From Sphingomonas sp. CFBP 8760 (GTDB lineage: Bacteria > Pseudomonadota > Alphaproteobacteria > Sphingomonadales > Sphingomonadaceae), in the NCBI RefSeq assembly GCF_014841615.1, contig NZ_JACYUG010000011.1, positions 1-64,000 of the forward strand: 64,000 nucleotides of DNA, written 5' to 3'. Position numbers and translations under genes: made by a program. Shown here piece after piece: positions 9,097 to 19,486 of the stretch (position 1 is the stretch's first letter; each line of letters opens with the position of its first letter). A model generated the notes under the pieces. The model did no database searches, had not been told where the DNA came from, and saw only the letters and a list, made by a program, of their open reading frames with translations.

Positions 9097-11103
9097 TTAG
9101 CCCGGCTGTCCCTTGCCGAGATACCATGACAGCCGCGCCGCCCCCCGGCTGCGCGATCGCGGGGGGTTCATCAGGTCGTAGACGACGGCATTTTCCAGCA
9201 CGCGCTGGACGTAGTTGCGCGTCTCGCCGAACGGGATCGCCTCGATCCAGTCGACCATGTCGATCGTGCCGGTGCGCGGATCGCCGAACTGCCGCAGCCA
9301 CTTGTTCACATTGCCGCCGCCCGCGTTGTACGCCGCCACCGTCAGCGGATAGCTGCCGTAATTGTCGAACACCCGCTGGAAATAGCTCGACCCCAGCTTG
9401 ATCGAAATCGCCGGATCGCTCGACAATTGCTCGGGCGTGAAGGCGAGGCCGATCTTGCCGCCCTGTTCGCGCGCGGTGGCGGGCATCAGCTGCATCAGCC
9501 CGCGGGCGCCCGCGCCGCTGACGGCGGCACGGTCGAACTGGCTTTCCTGCCGCGCGATGGCATGGATCAGCGTCCAGTTGTTCTCATAGCCGGCGGGCAC
9601 CGGCACGGTCGGGAAACCGGCGGCGGAATATTCGGTCAGCCCGTTCTGCATCGCGCTGCGCCCCACCATCACCGCCAGATCGGGGCGGCCGATCTGGCGC
9701 GACAGGTCGGCCGCGAGCAGATGGTCGGTATCCGACGTGGCGTCGGCGGCGATCTGGCGGACGAACGCGGTCTGATCGGTCCACTGGCCGATCTGGCCGA
9801 GGAAGCGGACGGCCTGCACCGTTTCCCGCGCGTCGAACGCGGCCTTCAGGGCAGGGGCGATCGCGGGCGCGGCGATCGCCGGCGGCGCGGCGAGCGGCCG
9901 GCCGGTCCGCTCCAGCGCGAGCTGGCCATAATACTGGTCGCGGTACCCGGCGGCGCGGGCGTAGAAGGCGGCGGATTGCGGCGCCATCCCGGCAGCTTCC
10001 GCCGCGCGCCCCGCCCAGTAGAAGCCCTTGGCGCGGGTCTGCGGCGACTGGCTGCCACGGCCGTAACGGTCGAACATCGTCGTCGCGTCGGCGGGCCGGT
10101 TCAGCTGCTTCAGCGCCGCCTGTCCCGCCAGCCACGCCAGCGAGGTATAATCGTCACGCTCGCCATACGGCTTGGTCGATACGTCGGTGCCCGCCGGATA
10201 GGCGTCGTCGACCTGCCGGGCGATGTCATAGGCGACCTGCCACTGCCCGTCCGCCGCCGCGCCGCGCGCATTGACCAGCAGCACCTCGTACCATTTCTCG
10301 ACATGGCCCGGCCGGCTGGCCAGCGTGCGCGGCTGGGCCAGCCACGTCCGCGCGCTTGGGCTGAGCGTGTCGCGCAGCCACGTCGCCCGGTCGGCGATGT
10401 AACCGGGATCGTTGGCATAGATCGCCTGTGTCGCGGCGGACAGGTCGGCGGCGTTCGATGCCCTGGTGCGAAACGCCAGCCGCGCCTCGAACAGGGGGCG
10501 TTTCGCCGGGCTGACCAGCGCGATCTGGCGCTGCGCCGCGCCCGTCTGCCCCTGCCACAGCATCGCATCCATCCGCGCGTCGTTGGCCTCGGGCGTCAGC
10601 GCGGCGGGAAAGCCGGTCAGGATCGCGCTTTCGTCGGCGGAGGACAGCGCGCCCGTCTGCCACGCCGCCCGCGCGGCGGCATCCGCGCCCGCGCGGTCGC
10701 CCGTCGCCAGCAGCGCGCGCGCCTGCGCCACCATGCCGGTCGCGGTCAGTGGCGGGAAACGGCGGAAAAACGCGGCGACCCCGGCCGGATTGCCGGTGCC
10801 CAGCGCCGCCTGCCGTTCCGCCGCGCGCCGGTTCGCCGCCTCGCCCGGCCAGCCCGGATGGTTGGTGACGAAGCCGGCGTAGCTGTCGAACGGCAGTGCA
10901 TCGGTCTGTTGCAGCGCACGCCACTGCGCCACCGCCGCGGCGATCGGGGCGGTGGGCAGCGGCGCAGGCCGGCCCGCCGTGCCGGGGGCGCCGGGGGTGA
11001 CGCTGCGATTGGCGGCCTGCGTCGCGGCGCGCTCTGCCTCCTCCTGCGATTGGGCCAGAACGGCGCTGCCGGCCAGCATCGCCAGCAGCATCGCGGATTT
11101 CAT
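9097..11103 (-). CDS. Soluble lytic murein transglycosylase (Slt70-like)
   Basis: A 668-residue periplasmic peptidoglycan lytic enzyme. Residues 1-18 form a signal peptide. A long alpha-helical superhelix of repeats (residues about 60-480) precedes the C-terminal SLT domain, with catalytic Glu at about residue 520 (ARQESQFD), GLMQLMP, and AAYNAGGGNV. It cleaves the glycan strand forming 1,6-anhydro-MurNAc. The start at 11103 (MKSAMLL) gives a clean signal peptide; an in-frame ATG at 11115 is equally possible, since neither has a clear Shine-Dalgarno. It is first gene of the minus-strand run ahead of greB and divergent from dapA. Confidence 0.92.
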   Translation of the reverse strand: MKSAMLLAMLAGSAVLAQSQEEAERAATQAANRSVTPGAPGTAGRPAPLPTAPIAAAVAQWRALQQTDALPFDSYAGFVTNHPGWPGEAANRRAAERQAALGTGNPAGVAAFFRRFPPLTATGMVAQARALLATGDRAGADAAARAAWQTGALSSADESAILTGFPAALTPEANDARMDAMLWQGQTGAAQRQIALVSPAKRPLFEARLAFRTRASNAADLSAATQAIYANDPGYIADRATWLRDTLSPSARTWLAQPRTLASRPGHVEKWYEVLLVNARGAAADGQWQVAYDIARQVDDAYPAGTDVSTKPYGERDDYTSLAWLAGQAALKQLNRPADATTMFDRYGRGSQSPQTRAKGFYWAGRAAEAAGMAPQSAAFYARAAGYRDQYYGQLALERTGRPLAAPPAIAAPAIAPALKAAFDARETVQAVRFLGQIGQWTDQTAFVRQIAADATSDTDHLLAADLSRQIGRPDLAVMVGRSAMQNGLTEYSAAGFPTVPVPAGYENNWTLIHAIARQESQFDRAAVSGAGARGLMQLMPATAREQGGKIGLAFTPEQLSSDPAISIKLGSSYFQRVFDNYGSYPLTVAAYNAGGGNVNKWLRQFGDPRTGTIDMVDWIEAIPFGETRNYVQRVLENAVVYDLMNPPRSRSRGAARLSWYLGKGQPG

Positions 11104-11202
11104 CGGTGCGATCATGTGGACAGGATACGCATCGCGCCCGTATCTGTCCTGAACGAAATGCATCCCGCTTGCTCAAAGTTCGCCTGAAGGACACGTAAGA
11201 TC

Positions 11203-12087
11203 ATGTTTTCCGGTTCGATTCCTGCGCTCGTCACGCCGTTCGACGCAGCGGGCGAATTCGACGAGGCGGCGTTCCGCCATTTCGTCGAGTGGCAGATCGC
11301 CGAAGGATCGGCCGCGCTGGTCGCCTGCGGCACCACGGGGGAGGCGGCGACGCTGACATATGACGAACATTTCCGGGTGGTGCGCATCTGCGTCGATCAG
11401 GCGCGTGGGCGGGTGCCGGTGATCGCCGGGGCGGGTTCCAACGACACCCGCGTCGCCACCGCCAACCTGCGCGCGGCGCGCGATGCGGGGGCGGACGCCG
11501 CGCTGATGGTACCCCCTTATTACAACCGGCCCTCGCAGGAAGGCATCTTTCGCCATTTCGAGGCGCTGGCGGCGGACGCGCCGTTGCCGATCGTCCTCTA
11601 CAACGTGCCCGCCCGCACCGTGACGGATATCCAGCCCGCCACCGTCATCCGCATCGTGCAGGCGTTTCCGCAGGTGTTCGTCGGGATCAAGGATGCCTCC
11701 GGCGCGCTGGCCCGCGTGTCGCAGCATCGCGGCGCGCTGGGCGAGGGGTTCGTGCAGTTGTCGGGCAACGACGATCTGGCGCTGGCCTATAACGCGATGG
11801 GCGGCACCGGCTGCATCTCGGTCAGCGCCAACGTCGCGCCCCGGCTGTGCGCGGATTTCCAGGCGGCCTGCGCGGCGGGCGACATGGCGACCGCGCTGAC
11901 GCTCCATGACCGGCTGTTCCCGCTGCACGATGCGCTGTTCACCGACGCGTCGCCCGGCCCCGTCAAGTACGCGATGACCCGCATCCGCGCCGATTTCCCC
12001 CCGCACCTGCGCCTGCCGATGACCCCGGCGAACGAGGCGTCGCGGGCGGCAGTCGATGCGGCGCTCGTCCATGCCGGACTGCTGTAA
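11203..12087 (+). CDS. dapA: 4-hydroxy-tetrahydrodipicolinate synthase
   Basis: 294 residues. It condenses pyruvate with aspartate semialdehyde, the first committed step of lysine and diaminopimelate synthesis. The TIM barrel has all catalytic residues: T44/T45 (GTTGEA), Y133 (LYNVPART) and Schiff-base K163 (VGIKDASG). An AAGGA-type ribosome site precedes ATG 11203. It is divergent from the lytic transglycosylase gene. The next 236 bases (12088-12323) hold no gene I can support before smpB. Confidence 0.96.
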   Translation: MFSGSIPALVTPFDAAGEFDEAAFRHFVEWQIAEGSAALVACGTTGEAATLTYDEHFRVVRICVDQARGRVPVIAGAGSNDTRVATANLRAARDAGADAALMVPPYYNRPSQEGIFRHFEALAADAPLPIVLYNVPARTVTDIQPATVIRIVQAFPQVFVGIKDASGALARVSQHRGALGEGFVQLSGNDDLALAYNAMGGTGCISVSANVAPRLCADFQAACAAGDMATALTLHDRLFPLHDALFTDASPGPVKYAMTRIRADFPPHLRLPMTPANEASRAAVDAALVHAGLL

Positions 12088-12323
12088 CCGGCGCGCTTCC
12101 CCCTCGATGTCCTACACGCCGCTGGCCTGCTATGACCCCGGCAACCGCTCCTTCTCATCGCCGTCACCCCGATAAGGGCAGCCGCCGTCGCACCGTATCG
12201 ACCCCTGTAGGATGCGACGTTCGTGACTTTCGGTGTGACTTTCCACGCCCGCCGTCGCCGCTTTGCGCCCGTTCGGCGTCCCCCGCTTCCCAACGGCCCA
12301 TGGGCCGCCTACATCGCACCCGC

Positions 12324-12806
12324 ATGTCCCGTCCCAAACCCGCCACCTTCGACAAGAAGAAGATCGTCGCCGAGAATCGCCGGGCGCGGTTCGAATATTC
12401 GATCGAAACCGTCTACGAGGCGGGGATCGCGCTGACCGGCACCGAGGTGAAGTCGCTGCGCTTCGGGCAAGGGACGATCGCCGAAAGCTATGCGGAGGTG
12501 CGGGGCGAGGAGGTCTGGCTGGTCAATGCCAACGTCCCCGAATTTAGCCACGGCAACCGCTTCAACCACGAAGCGAAGCGCCCGCGTAAACTGCTTCTTC
12601 ATGAGCGGGAGATCAACAAGCTGCACGGCGCGGTCGCGCGCGAGGGGATGACCCTGGTGCCGCTGTCGGTCTATTTCAATTCACGGGGAAGGGCCAAGGT
12701 GGAACTGGCACTGGCCAAGGGCCGCAAGGATCACGACAAGCGCGCCGCGATCAAGGAACGCGAGTGGAAGCGTGAAGCCGGCCGCCTGATGCGCGAACGC
12801 GGCTGA
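12324..12806 (+). CDS. smpB: SsrA-binding protein SmpB
   Basis: 160 residues, the usual size. SmpB binds tmRNA and delivers it to stalled ribosomes for trans-translation. Conserved segments include [30 protein letters not shown], and a basic C-terminal tail ([20 protein letters not shown]) that mimics mRNA in the empty A site. The start at 12324 ([12 protein letters not shown]) is the family start; the open frame continues upstream without similarity. Its stop overlaps the start of the DUF2062 gene. The tmRNA gene itself was not found in this window. Confidence 0.96.
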   Translation: MSRPKPATFDKKKIVAENRRARFEYSIETVYEAGIALTGTEVKSLRFGQGTIAESYAEVRGEEVWLVNANVPEFSHGNRFNHEAKRPRKLLLHEREINKLHGAVAREGMTLVPLSVYFNSRGRAKVELALAKGRKDHDKRAAIKEREWKREAGRLMRERG

Positions 12807-13369
12807 TGGCGTCCGCGGCGCCCGGCCTGTGGCAGCGTGGGGCCGCCTGGTGTCGCCGTAACCTGCCGACGCGGGAATCGATGGAGCGCAGCCGCCTGCT
12901 CCGCCCGGTCGCGCACCGGGTGCTGGCGCCCGAACTGTGGCGGTTCACCCGCCGGTCGGTGCCGCGCGGCGTCGCGCTCGGGATGGTCGCGGGGTTCCTG
13001 TTCCCCGTCGCGCAGATCGCGATCGCCGCGCTGTTCGCGCTGCCGTTCCGCGCCAATGTCTCGGTCGCGGCGCTGACCACCTTCATTACCAACCCCTTCA
13101 CCACGCCGCTGCTCTGGCTGCTGGCCTACAAGATCGGATCGTGGCTGCTGCGCAGCAACGCGCCGATGGTGGCGCAGCCGATCGCCGATGCGGCGACCGG
13201 GTGGCTGCAATGGGCGACGGGATGCCTGCACTGGCTGTGGGACAAGGGGCCGGCATTCGGGGTCGGGCTGCTGGTGCTGACCGTGGCGGCGGCGATCCTC
13301 GGCTTCGTGCTGTCCGCGTTCGGGTGGCGGCTGTGGATCGCCCGGAAATGGCGGACCCGGCATCTCTGA
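12806..13369 (+). CDS. DUF2062 membrane protein
   Basis: 187 residues, with start ATG overlapping the smpB stop (TGATG), so it is translationally coupled. It carries the DUF2062 core: a basic N-terminus, then SVPRGVALGMVAGFLFPVAQ, FRANVSVAALTTFITNPFTTPLLW and a C-terminal membrane helix near residues 148-170. Two to three transmembrane segments are expected. The family has no established function; it is commonly found beside smpB or dapA in sphingomonads. Confidence 0.88.
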   Translation: MASAAPGLWQRGAAWCRRNLPTRESMERSRLLRPVAHRVLAPELWRFTRRSVPRGVALGMVAGFLFPVAQIAIAALFALPFRANVSVAALTTFITNPFTTPLLWLLAYKIGSWLLRSNAPMVAQPIADAATGWLQWATGCLHWLWDKGPAFGVGLLVLTVAAAILGFVLSAFGWRLWIARKWRTRHL

Positions 13370-13460
13370 CCACCATCCGGCGGTCTGCAACGATTCGTAG
13401 CGGCTGACGCGTTTCGACGCGTATGCTGGGTTGGTCCCGAATCGGTCATGATTCGGGACG

Positions 13461-15896
13461 ATGCTACGGGTTGACGCCATGCCGCTGCCGACTGAAAGCG
13501 ATGTCATGGCCGTCCTCTCCCCCCGTTCGTCACCCAGTCTGGCGGCTGCCATCGTCGCGATCGTCGCCGGTATCGCCGCGGCGGCGGTGGTGATGGTGTT
13601 CGCGGGCAGCTGGATCATGGCCGCCGGCTTTCTGGCGGCGGCGATCGTCGGGGTGGCGATCGCGGTGGCGTGGCGGTTGCTGGCGCCGGTGGCGGGCACC
13701 GGGCCTCGCGCGATCGACTGGAACCTCACCCGCGCGGTCGCGGGGGCCAGCGGCGATGCGGTGGCGATCACCGATCGCGCCGGCCGGCTGGTCTGCGCCA
13801 ACGACAGCTACGAACTGATTTTCGACGGTTTTCCGACCCCGCCCGCGCTGCCGCTGGACGACGAGGCCAATGCCGCGCTGGCCGAGGCGGCACGCGAGGC
13901 GTGGCGGGAGGGGATCGCCCGCGTCGACGGGGTCGAGGCGATGGACGCGACGCTCGGCGTCAGCATCATCCGCGCCGGGGACGAGGCGGACATGCTCGTC
14001 TGGCGGTTCGAACCCAAGCGCGAACGCGATCGCGCCGATGCCGCCCGTTCGATCATCACGGGGCCGACCGGCGATCGGCTGGGCGAAGCGGGGATCATGG
14101 CGGCGCTGGTGTCGCCCGATGGCCATGTGCTGGCCGCCAATCCGGTGCTCGCCCGGCGGGCGCTGGGCCGGCCGGGCACGATCAACGGCCGCGACATCGT
14201 CGACATGCTGATGACGGACAGTCGGGGGCTGGTCCGGTTCGAGCGCGAGGGGCTGGAGGGGACGCCGCTGCGCCTGTTGCAGGTGCCGTTCCTCGACGAC
14301 GAGCAGGCGCCGCTGCTGGTGATGATCCTCGACGACCGCGACGATGCGGCGGGTGTCCGCGAAGGGGCCTCCGCGACCGAGCATGTCCGCTCGCTCGTCA
14401 GCCTGATGCCGTTCGGCATGGCGCTGGTCGATCGCGACGGGCGGTTCATGCAGATGAACGAATCGTTCCTGCGGGCGGCGGGGGTCGATGCCGAATCGAT
14501 CCCGCTCTATCCGGGCGATCTCGTGGTGCGCGAGGACAAGGCCGCCGTCGCCGACGCGATCCGCCGCTTCGCGAGCGGCGCCACCCATTCCACCGACATG
14601 GCGGTCCGGCTGAAGGACCACCCGGATGAACCCGTCGCGCTGACCATCGCCGGCGCGCGCGGGCTGGGCGATGCCGCGGTGCTGCTCAGCCTGAAGAACA
14701 ACAGCGAGGAGACCCGGCTGAAGCGCGAGGTCGCACAGGCGACCAAGATGCAGGCGGTGGGCCAGCTCGCCGGGGGCGTCGCGCATGATTTCAACAATAT
14801 CCTGACCGCGATCCTGGGGCATTGCGACCTGATGCTGATGCGCCATTCGCCCGGCGACAGCGATTACGACGACATCCAGCAGATCCGCACCAATTCCAAC
14901 CGCGCCGCCAGCCTGACCCGGCAGTTGCTCGCCTTCTCCCGCCAGCAGACGCTGCGGCCGCAGGTGCTGCAACTGCCCGACGTGGTGTCGGAGGTGTCGA
15001 CGCTGCTGAAACGGCTGATGGGCGAGACGGTGCGGCTGGATGTCAGCCACGGTCGCGGGCTGGGCGCGGTGCGGGCCGATCCGGGGCAGCTGGAGCAGGT
15101 GGTCGTCAACCTTGCGGTCAACGCGCGCGATGCGATCATGTCGGCCAATCCCGGCGGCGGCGGTACGCTGACCATCCATACCCGCGCGGTATCCGCCGCG
15201 GAGGTGCGCGAGATGGCGATCGATATCCTGCCGCCGGCCGATTACACCGCGCTGTCCGTCACCGATACCGGCGCGGGCATTCCCCCCGAAATCCTGCCCA
15301 AGATATTCGAGCCGTTCTTTACCACCAAAGAGACGGGCAAGGGCACCGGGCTCGGCCTGTCGACCGTCTATGGCATCGTCAAGCAATCGGGCGGCTGGAT
15401 ATTCGCCGATTCGCGGCCGGGACAGGGTGCTACCTTCACCATGTATCTGCCGGTCCATGCCGATACGGGCGCGCCGGCGCTGCGCATCGCCCCGCCGCCC
15501 AAGCCGGCGGTCCGCGCCCGCGAGATGTGGGGACAGGGGACCATCCTGCTGGTCGAGGACGAGGACATGGTCCGCGCCGTCGCCGAGCGCGCGCTGACGC
15601 GGCAGGGCTATACCGTGCTGACCGCGGAGAATGGCGAGGTGGCGCTGGAACTGCTGCGTGAGGCCGCCCGCCCCGACCTGCTGATTTCGGACGTGGTCAT
15701 GCCGACGATGGACGGGCCGACGATGGTCCGCCACGTCCGCGAACGCTATCCGGATCTGCCGGTGCTGTTCATGTCGGGCTATGCCGAGGAGCAGTTGCGC
15801 AACTCGATCGACATCGACAACGTTGCGTTCCTGCCAAAGCCGTTCTCGGTCCAGCAACTGGCCGATGCGACGCGTGAGGTATTGGCCGGGGCATGA
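13461..15896 (+). CDS. cckA: Cell-cycle hybrid histidine kinase CckA
   Basis: An 811-residue hybrid kinase. Two N-terminal membrane helices (about 26-48 and 52-71) are followed by two PAS-like regions (about 90-180 and 310-410). Then come a HisKA domain with H442 ([14 protein letters not shown]), an ATPase domain ([28 protein letters not shown]) and a C-terminal receiver with phosphoacceptor D744 ([12 protein letters not shown]) and FLPKPF. This is the CckA architecture. CckA feeds phosphate through ChpT to CtrA and CpdR and can reverse as a phosphatase. In-frame ATGs at 13479 and 13506 are alternative starts. A small lone receiver follows 40 bases downstream. Confidence 0.93.
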   Translation: MLRVDAMPLPTESDVMAVLSPRSSPSLAAAIVAIVAGIAAAAVVMVFAGSWIMAAGFLAAAIVGVAIAVAWRLLAPVAGTGPRAIDWNLTRAVAGASGDAVAITDRAGRLVCANDSYELIFDGFPTPPALPLDDEANAALAEAAREAWREGIARVDGVEAMDATLGVSIIRAGDEADMLVWRFEPKRERDRADAARSIITGPTGDRLGEAGIMAALVSPDGHVLAANPVLARRALGRPGTINGRDIVDMLMTDSRGLVRFEREGLEGTPLRLLQVPFLDDEQAPLLVMILDDRDDAAGVREGASATEHVRSLVSLMPFGMALVDRDGRFMQMNESFLRAAGVDAESIPLYPGDLVVREDKAAVADAIRRFASGATHSTDMAVRLKDHPDEPVALTIAGARGLGDAAVLLSLKNNSEETRLKREVAQATKMQAVGQLAGGVAHDFNNILTAILGHCDLMLMRHSPGDSDYDDIQQIRTNSNRAASLTRQLLAFSRQQTLRPQVLQLPDVVSEVSTLLKRLMGETVRLDVSHGRGLGAVRADPGQLEQVVVNLAVNARDAIMSANPGGGGTLTIHTRAVSAAEVREMAIDILPPADYTALSVTDTGAGIPPEILPKIFEPFFTTKETGKGTGLGLSTVYGIVKQSGGWIFADSRPGQGATFTMYLPVHADTGAPALRIAPPPKPAVRAREMWGQGTILLVEDEDMVRAVAERALTRQGYTVLTAENGEVALELLREAARPDLLISDVVMPTMDGPTMVRHVRERYPDLPVLFMSGYAEEQLRNSIDIDNVAFLPKPFSVQQLADATREVLAGA

Positions 15897-15936
15897 CGTT
15901 GCTTTTACGCGGCGAGTGCCGCTAAGGGCGGGAAGC

Positions 15937-16287
15937 ATGACCGAAGCCAAGCAGATTCTCATCGTCGAGGATGAACCCCTCATCGCCATGATGCTGGAGG
16001 ATTTCCTTGATATCCTTGACCAGCAGGTCGCCGGCAGCGCCGATAGCGTCGCGACCGCGCTGGAACGCGTCGGTCAGGGCGGGATCGACGCCGCGATTCT
16101 CGACGTCAATCTGCGCGGTGGCGAAAAAAGCACGCCGGTGGCCGAGGCATTGGCCGCCGCCGGGGTTCCCTTCGTCTTCGCGACCGGGGGCGGGGACGAC
16201 AGCGTCGACGTGCGTTTCCGGGACCGGCCGGTGCTGCAGAAGCCGTTCACGATGGATGGCGTGGCCAAGGCGCTCGCCGCGCTCTGA
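15937..16287 (+). CDS. Single-domain response regulator (CheY-like)
   Basis: 116 residues, only a receiver domain. The acidic pocket is E11/D12, the phosphoacceptor D56 (AILDVNLRGG), and the conserved Lys lies in LQKPF. There is no output domain. GGGAAG precedes ATG 15937. It is not the sequence type of CpdR or DivK, which have different signature residues. It follows cckA closely on the same strand and could share its transcript, so it may take phosphate from CckA or act as a phosphate sink. That is inference from position only. Confidence 0.9.
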   Translation: MTEAKQILIVEDEPLIAMMLEDFLDILDQQVAGSADSVATALERVGQGGIDAAILDVNLRGGEKSTPVAEALAAAGVPFVFATGGGDDSVDVRFRDRPVLQKPFTMDGVAKALAAL

Positions 16288-16377
16288 CTGAGACTGGGAT
16301 CGATGCGGGCGGTCGCTCGTGGCGATTGACGTAATAAGCTTGCGTGGATGACCGGTTTCGCGACATAGGCGCGTTCC

Positions 16378-18096
16378 ATGACCAGCATCGACAAGTCCCG
16401 CCTGCCGAGCCGCCACGTCTCGGTGGGTCCCGAACGCGCGCCGCATCGCAGCTATTATTATGCGATGGGGATCACCGAGGAGGATATCGCCAAGCCGTTC
16501 GTGGCGCTCGCCTCCGCCGGCAACAACTCCGCGCCGTGCAACACCACGCTGGATGCGCAGGCGGATGCCGCGCAGGGCGGCGTGATCCAGGCCGGCGGGA
16601 TGCCACGCCGGTTCAACACCATCACCGTCACCGACGGGATCGCGATGGGCCATCAGGGGATGAAATCCTCGCTGGTCAGCCGTGAGGTGATCGCCGATTC
16701 GGTCGAACTGTCGGTTCGCGGCCATTGCTACGACGCGCTGGTCGGCTTCGCCGGCTGCGACAAGTCGTTGCCCGGCATGATGATGGCGATGCTGCGGCTC
16801 GATGTGCCGTCGATCTTCGTCTATGGCGGATCGATCCTGCCCGGCCGCTATCACGATCGCGACGTGACCGTGGTGGATGTGTTCGAAGTGGTCGGCCGCT
16901 ATGCCGCCGGTTCCTGCCCGCTGTCCGAATTGCAGGAACTCGAAAAGGTCGCCTGCCCCGGCCACGGCGCGTGCGGCGGGCAATTCACCGCCAACACGAT
17001 GGCCTGCGTCGGCGAGGCGATCGGCCTGTCGCTGCCCAACAGCAACATGGTGCCGGCTCCCTATACCAGCCGCGAACAGATCGCGATCGCGGCGGGCGCG
17101 CAGGTGATGGAACTGGTCGCCAGCCAGTTGCGCCCCCGCGCGATCTGCACGCGCGAGGCGTTCGAGAATGCCGCGCGCGTCGTCGCCGCCACCGGCGGTT
17201 CCACCAACGCCGCGCTGCACCTGCCCGCGATGGCGAACGAGGCGGGGATCGATTTCGACCTGTTCGACGTGGCCGAGGTGTTCCGCACCACGCCGTACAT
17301 CGCCGACCTGAAGCCGGGCGGGCAGTATGTCGCGAAGGACATGTACGAGGCCGGCGGCGTCTACATGCTGATGAAGACGCTGATGGCGGGCGGGTATCTG
17401 CACGGCGACTGCATGACGGTGACCGGCAGGACGCTGGCCGAGAATATCGATCGGGTGACATGGAACCCGGACCAGAAGGTGATCTACGACGTGAAGACGC
17501 CGATCACCCCGACCGGCGGGGTCGTCGGCCTGCGTGGCACGCTAGCGCCCGAGGGCGCGATCGTAAAGGTCGCGGGGATGCAGCGCCTGCAGTTCGAGGG
17601 ACCGGCGCGGGTGTTCGATTGCGAGGAGGATTGCTTCGCAGCGGTCGAGGCGCGGTTGATCACCGAGGGCGAGGTGCTGGTAATCCGCTACGAAGGGCCG
17701 AAGGGCGGGCCGGGGATGCGCGAGATGCTGTCCACCACCGCCGCGCTCTATGGGCTGGGGATGGGCGAGAAGGTCGCGCTCATCACCGATGGCCGTTTCT
17801 CCGGCGGGACGCGCGGTTTCTGCATCGGCCATGTCGGGCCGGAAGCGGCCGACGGCGGGCCGATCGCGCTGGTCGAGAATGGCGACACGATCCGTATCGA
17901 TGCCGAAGCGGGAACGATCGACCTGATCGTCGACACCCCCACGCTCGATGCCCGCCGTGCCGCATGGCGGCCGCGGGTCAACGATTATCAGGCGGGCGCG
18001 CTGTGGCGGTACGCGCAGAATGTCGGCCCCGCGCATCTGGGCGCGGTGACGCATCCGGGCGCCAAGGCGGAACGCCACGTCTACGCGGATATCTGA
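16378..18096 (+). CDS. ilvD: Dihydroxy-acid dehydratase
   Basis: 572 residues, full length. It converts dihydroxy-isovalerate and dihydroxy-methylvalerate to the 2-keto acids in valine, isoleucine, leucine and pantothenate synthesis. The iron-sulfur ligands C54 (NNSAPCNT), C127 ([11 protein letters not shown]) and C199 ([14 protein letters not shown]) are present, as is the C-terminal [19 protein letters not shown]. It is a stand-alone biosynthetic gene here, 40 bases ahead of the NAD(P)HX repair gene. Confidence 0.97.
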   Translation: MTSIDKSRLPSRHVSVGPERAPHRSYYYAMGITEEDIAKPFVALASAGNNSAPCNTTLDAQADAAQGGVIQAGGMPRRFNTITVTDGIAMGHQGMKSSLVSREVIADSVELSVRGHCYDALVGFAGCDKSLPGMMMAMLRLDVPSIFVYGGSILPGRYHDRDVTVVDVFEVVGRYAAGSCPLSELQELEKVACPGHGACGGQFTANTMACVGEAIGLSLPNSNMVPAPYTSREQIAIAAGAQVMELVASQLRPRAICTREAFENAARVVAATGGSTNAALHLPAMANEAGIDFDLFDVAEVFRTTPYIADLKPGGQYVAKDMYEAGGVYMLMKTLMAGGYLHGDCMTVTGRTLAENIDRVTWNPDQKVIYDVKTPITPTGGVVGLRGTLAPEGAIVKVAGMQRLQFEGPARVFDCEEDCFAAVEARLITEGEVLVIRYEGPKGGPGMREMLSTTAALYGLGMGEKVALITDGRFSGGTRGFCIGHVGPEAADGGPIALVENGDTIRIDAEAGTIDLIVDTPTLDARRAAWRPRVNDYQAGALWRYAQNVGPAHLGAVTHPGAKAERHVYADI

Positions 18097-18136
18097 CGGC
18101 ACGGAGCCAAGCCCTCGATCGGCCGTTCCCGCCGGC

Positions 18137-19486
18137 ATGACACCGATCGACGGCTATCCGATCCTGACCACCGCCGCGATGCGGGCGGCGGAGGAGACGT
18201 GCGGCGATGCCGCCATGTTGATGGAACGGGCCGGCGCGGCCATCGCGACGGCGGTGGGGCGGCTGGCCGGAGGGTCGGCGATCCTGATCCTCTGCGGACC
18301 GGGCAACAACGGCGGTGACGGCTATGTCGCCGCGCGCCTGCTGGCGGCGGCGGGACATGCCGTCCGGGTCGCGGCCGATGGCGAGCCCCGCAGCGCCCTC
18401 GCCATCATTGCGCGACGCGGCTGGCCCGGACCCGTCGAGTCGCTGGATACGGCCTTGCCCGCGCCAATATTGGTCGATGCCCTGTTTGGCACCGGCCTGA
18501 CCGGTCCGCTGGCCGACCGGACGGCCGCCGCGCTCCACCGCCTGGCCGATGCGGCCACCTTGCGGATCGCGATCGACCTGCCGAGCGGGGTCGCGACCGA
18601 TGACGGGGCGGTGCCGACGATGCCGCCCCGTTTCGACCTGACCCTCGCACTGGCCGCACCGAAGCCCGCGCACGTCCTCCAGCCGGCGGCCCGACTGGCC
18701 GGCAGGGTGAGGGTGCTGGATATCGGCGTTGCCGTCACCGGCGACGCCCATGTTCTTGCCCATCCCGCCTTGCCAGATCCCGGCCCCGATTCGCACAAGT
18801 ACAGCCGTGGCATGGTCGCGGTGGTGGGCGGCGACATGGCCGGCGCGGCCGAACTGGCGAGCCTTGCCGCGATGCGGGCAGGGGCGGGATATGTCCTGTA
18901 TCTCGGCGAAGGGCAGGGAGCGCCCCATGCGCTGGTGCGGCGGCGCTGGTCGCCCGACGCGCTCGATGATCCGCGTATCGGTGCGGTCGTGGTCGGACCG
19001 GGGCTGGGCAGGGGCGACGGGGCGGGTGCCCGGCTGGCGACCGCGATCGGCAGCGGACATAAGCTGGTGATCGACGGTGACGCGCTGCGCCTGCTCGACG
19101 TCGATGCGCCTCGCACCGCCGCGACGATCCTGACCCCCCATGCCGGCGAATTCGCCCATTTGTTCGGCAAACTATCCGGCAGCAAGATCGACGCCACCCG
19201 CATGGCCGCACGTCGCGCCGACGCGGTGATCGTCCACAAGGGACCCGATACGGTGATCGCCGCACCTGACGGCCGGGTGACGGTATCTGCCGGCGCCAGC
19301 GACTGGCTGTCGGCGGCGGGAACCGGCGATGTGCTGGCCGGTGCGGCGGGCGCGATGCTCGCCGCCGGCCTGCCGCCGTTCGAGGCGGCGGGGGCCGCCG
19401 TCTGGCTGCACCGCGCGGCGGCGGCGGTTTGCGGCAGATCATTCATTGCCGACGACCTCGCCGCCGCGCTATCGCGCGTCCGATGA
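18137..19486 (+). CDS. nnr: Bifunctional NAD(P)HX epimerase / ADP-dependent dehydratase
   Basis: 449 residues combining two metabolite-repair activities. The N-terminal YjeF_N epimerase domain (residues about 1-200) has CGPGNNGGDGYVAARLL and the acidic VDALFGTGL. The C-terminal ribokinase-like dehydratase domain (about 215-449) has HKYSRGMVAVVGG, GPGLGRG, TPHAGEF, HKGPDTVIA and GTGDVLAG. Together they restore hydrated NADH and NADPH. Its TGA overlaps the ATG of the downstream RNA methyltransferase (ATGA), so the two are coupled. Confidence 0.95.
   Translation: MTPIDGYPILTTAAMRAAEETCGDAAMLMERAGAAIATAVGRLAGGSAILILCGPGNNGGDGYVAARLLAAAGHAVRVAADGEPRSALAIIARRGWPGPVESLDTALPAPILVDALFGTGLTGPLADRTAAALHRLADAATLRIAIDLPSGVATDDGAVPTMPPRFDLTLALAAPKPAHVLQPAARLAGRVRVLDIGVAVTGDAHVLAHPALPDPGPDSHKYSRGMVAVVGGDMAGAAELASLAAMRAGAGYVLYLGEGQGAPHALVRRRWSPDALDDPRIGAVVVGPGLGRGDGAGARLATAIGSGHKLVIDGDALRLLDVDAPRTAATILTPHAGEFAHLFGKLSGSKIDATRMAARRADAVIVHKGPDTVIAAPDGRVTVSAGASDWLSAAGTGDVLAGAAGAMLAAGLPPFEAAGAAVWLHRAAAAVCGRSFIADDLAAALSRVR

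Noticed and set aside
9427..11187. 586-codon plus-strand open frame opposite the lytic transglycosylase
   Set aside because: Antisense shadow with Arg/His-rich low-complexity sequence and no family features.
13530..15989. 819-codon minus-strand open frame opposite cckA
   Set aside because: Antisense shadow; CckA on the plus strand has complete kinase and receiver motifs.
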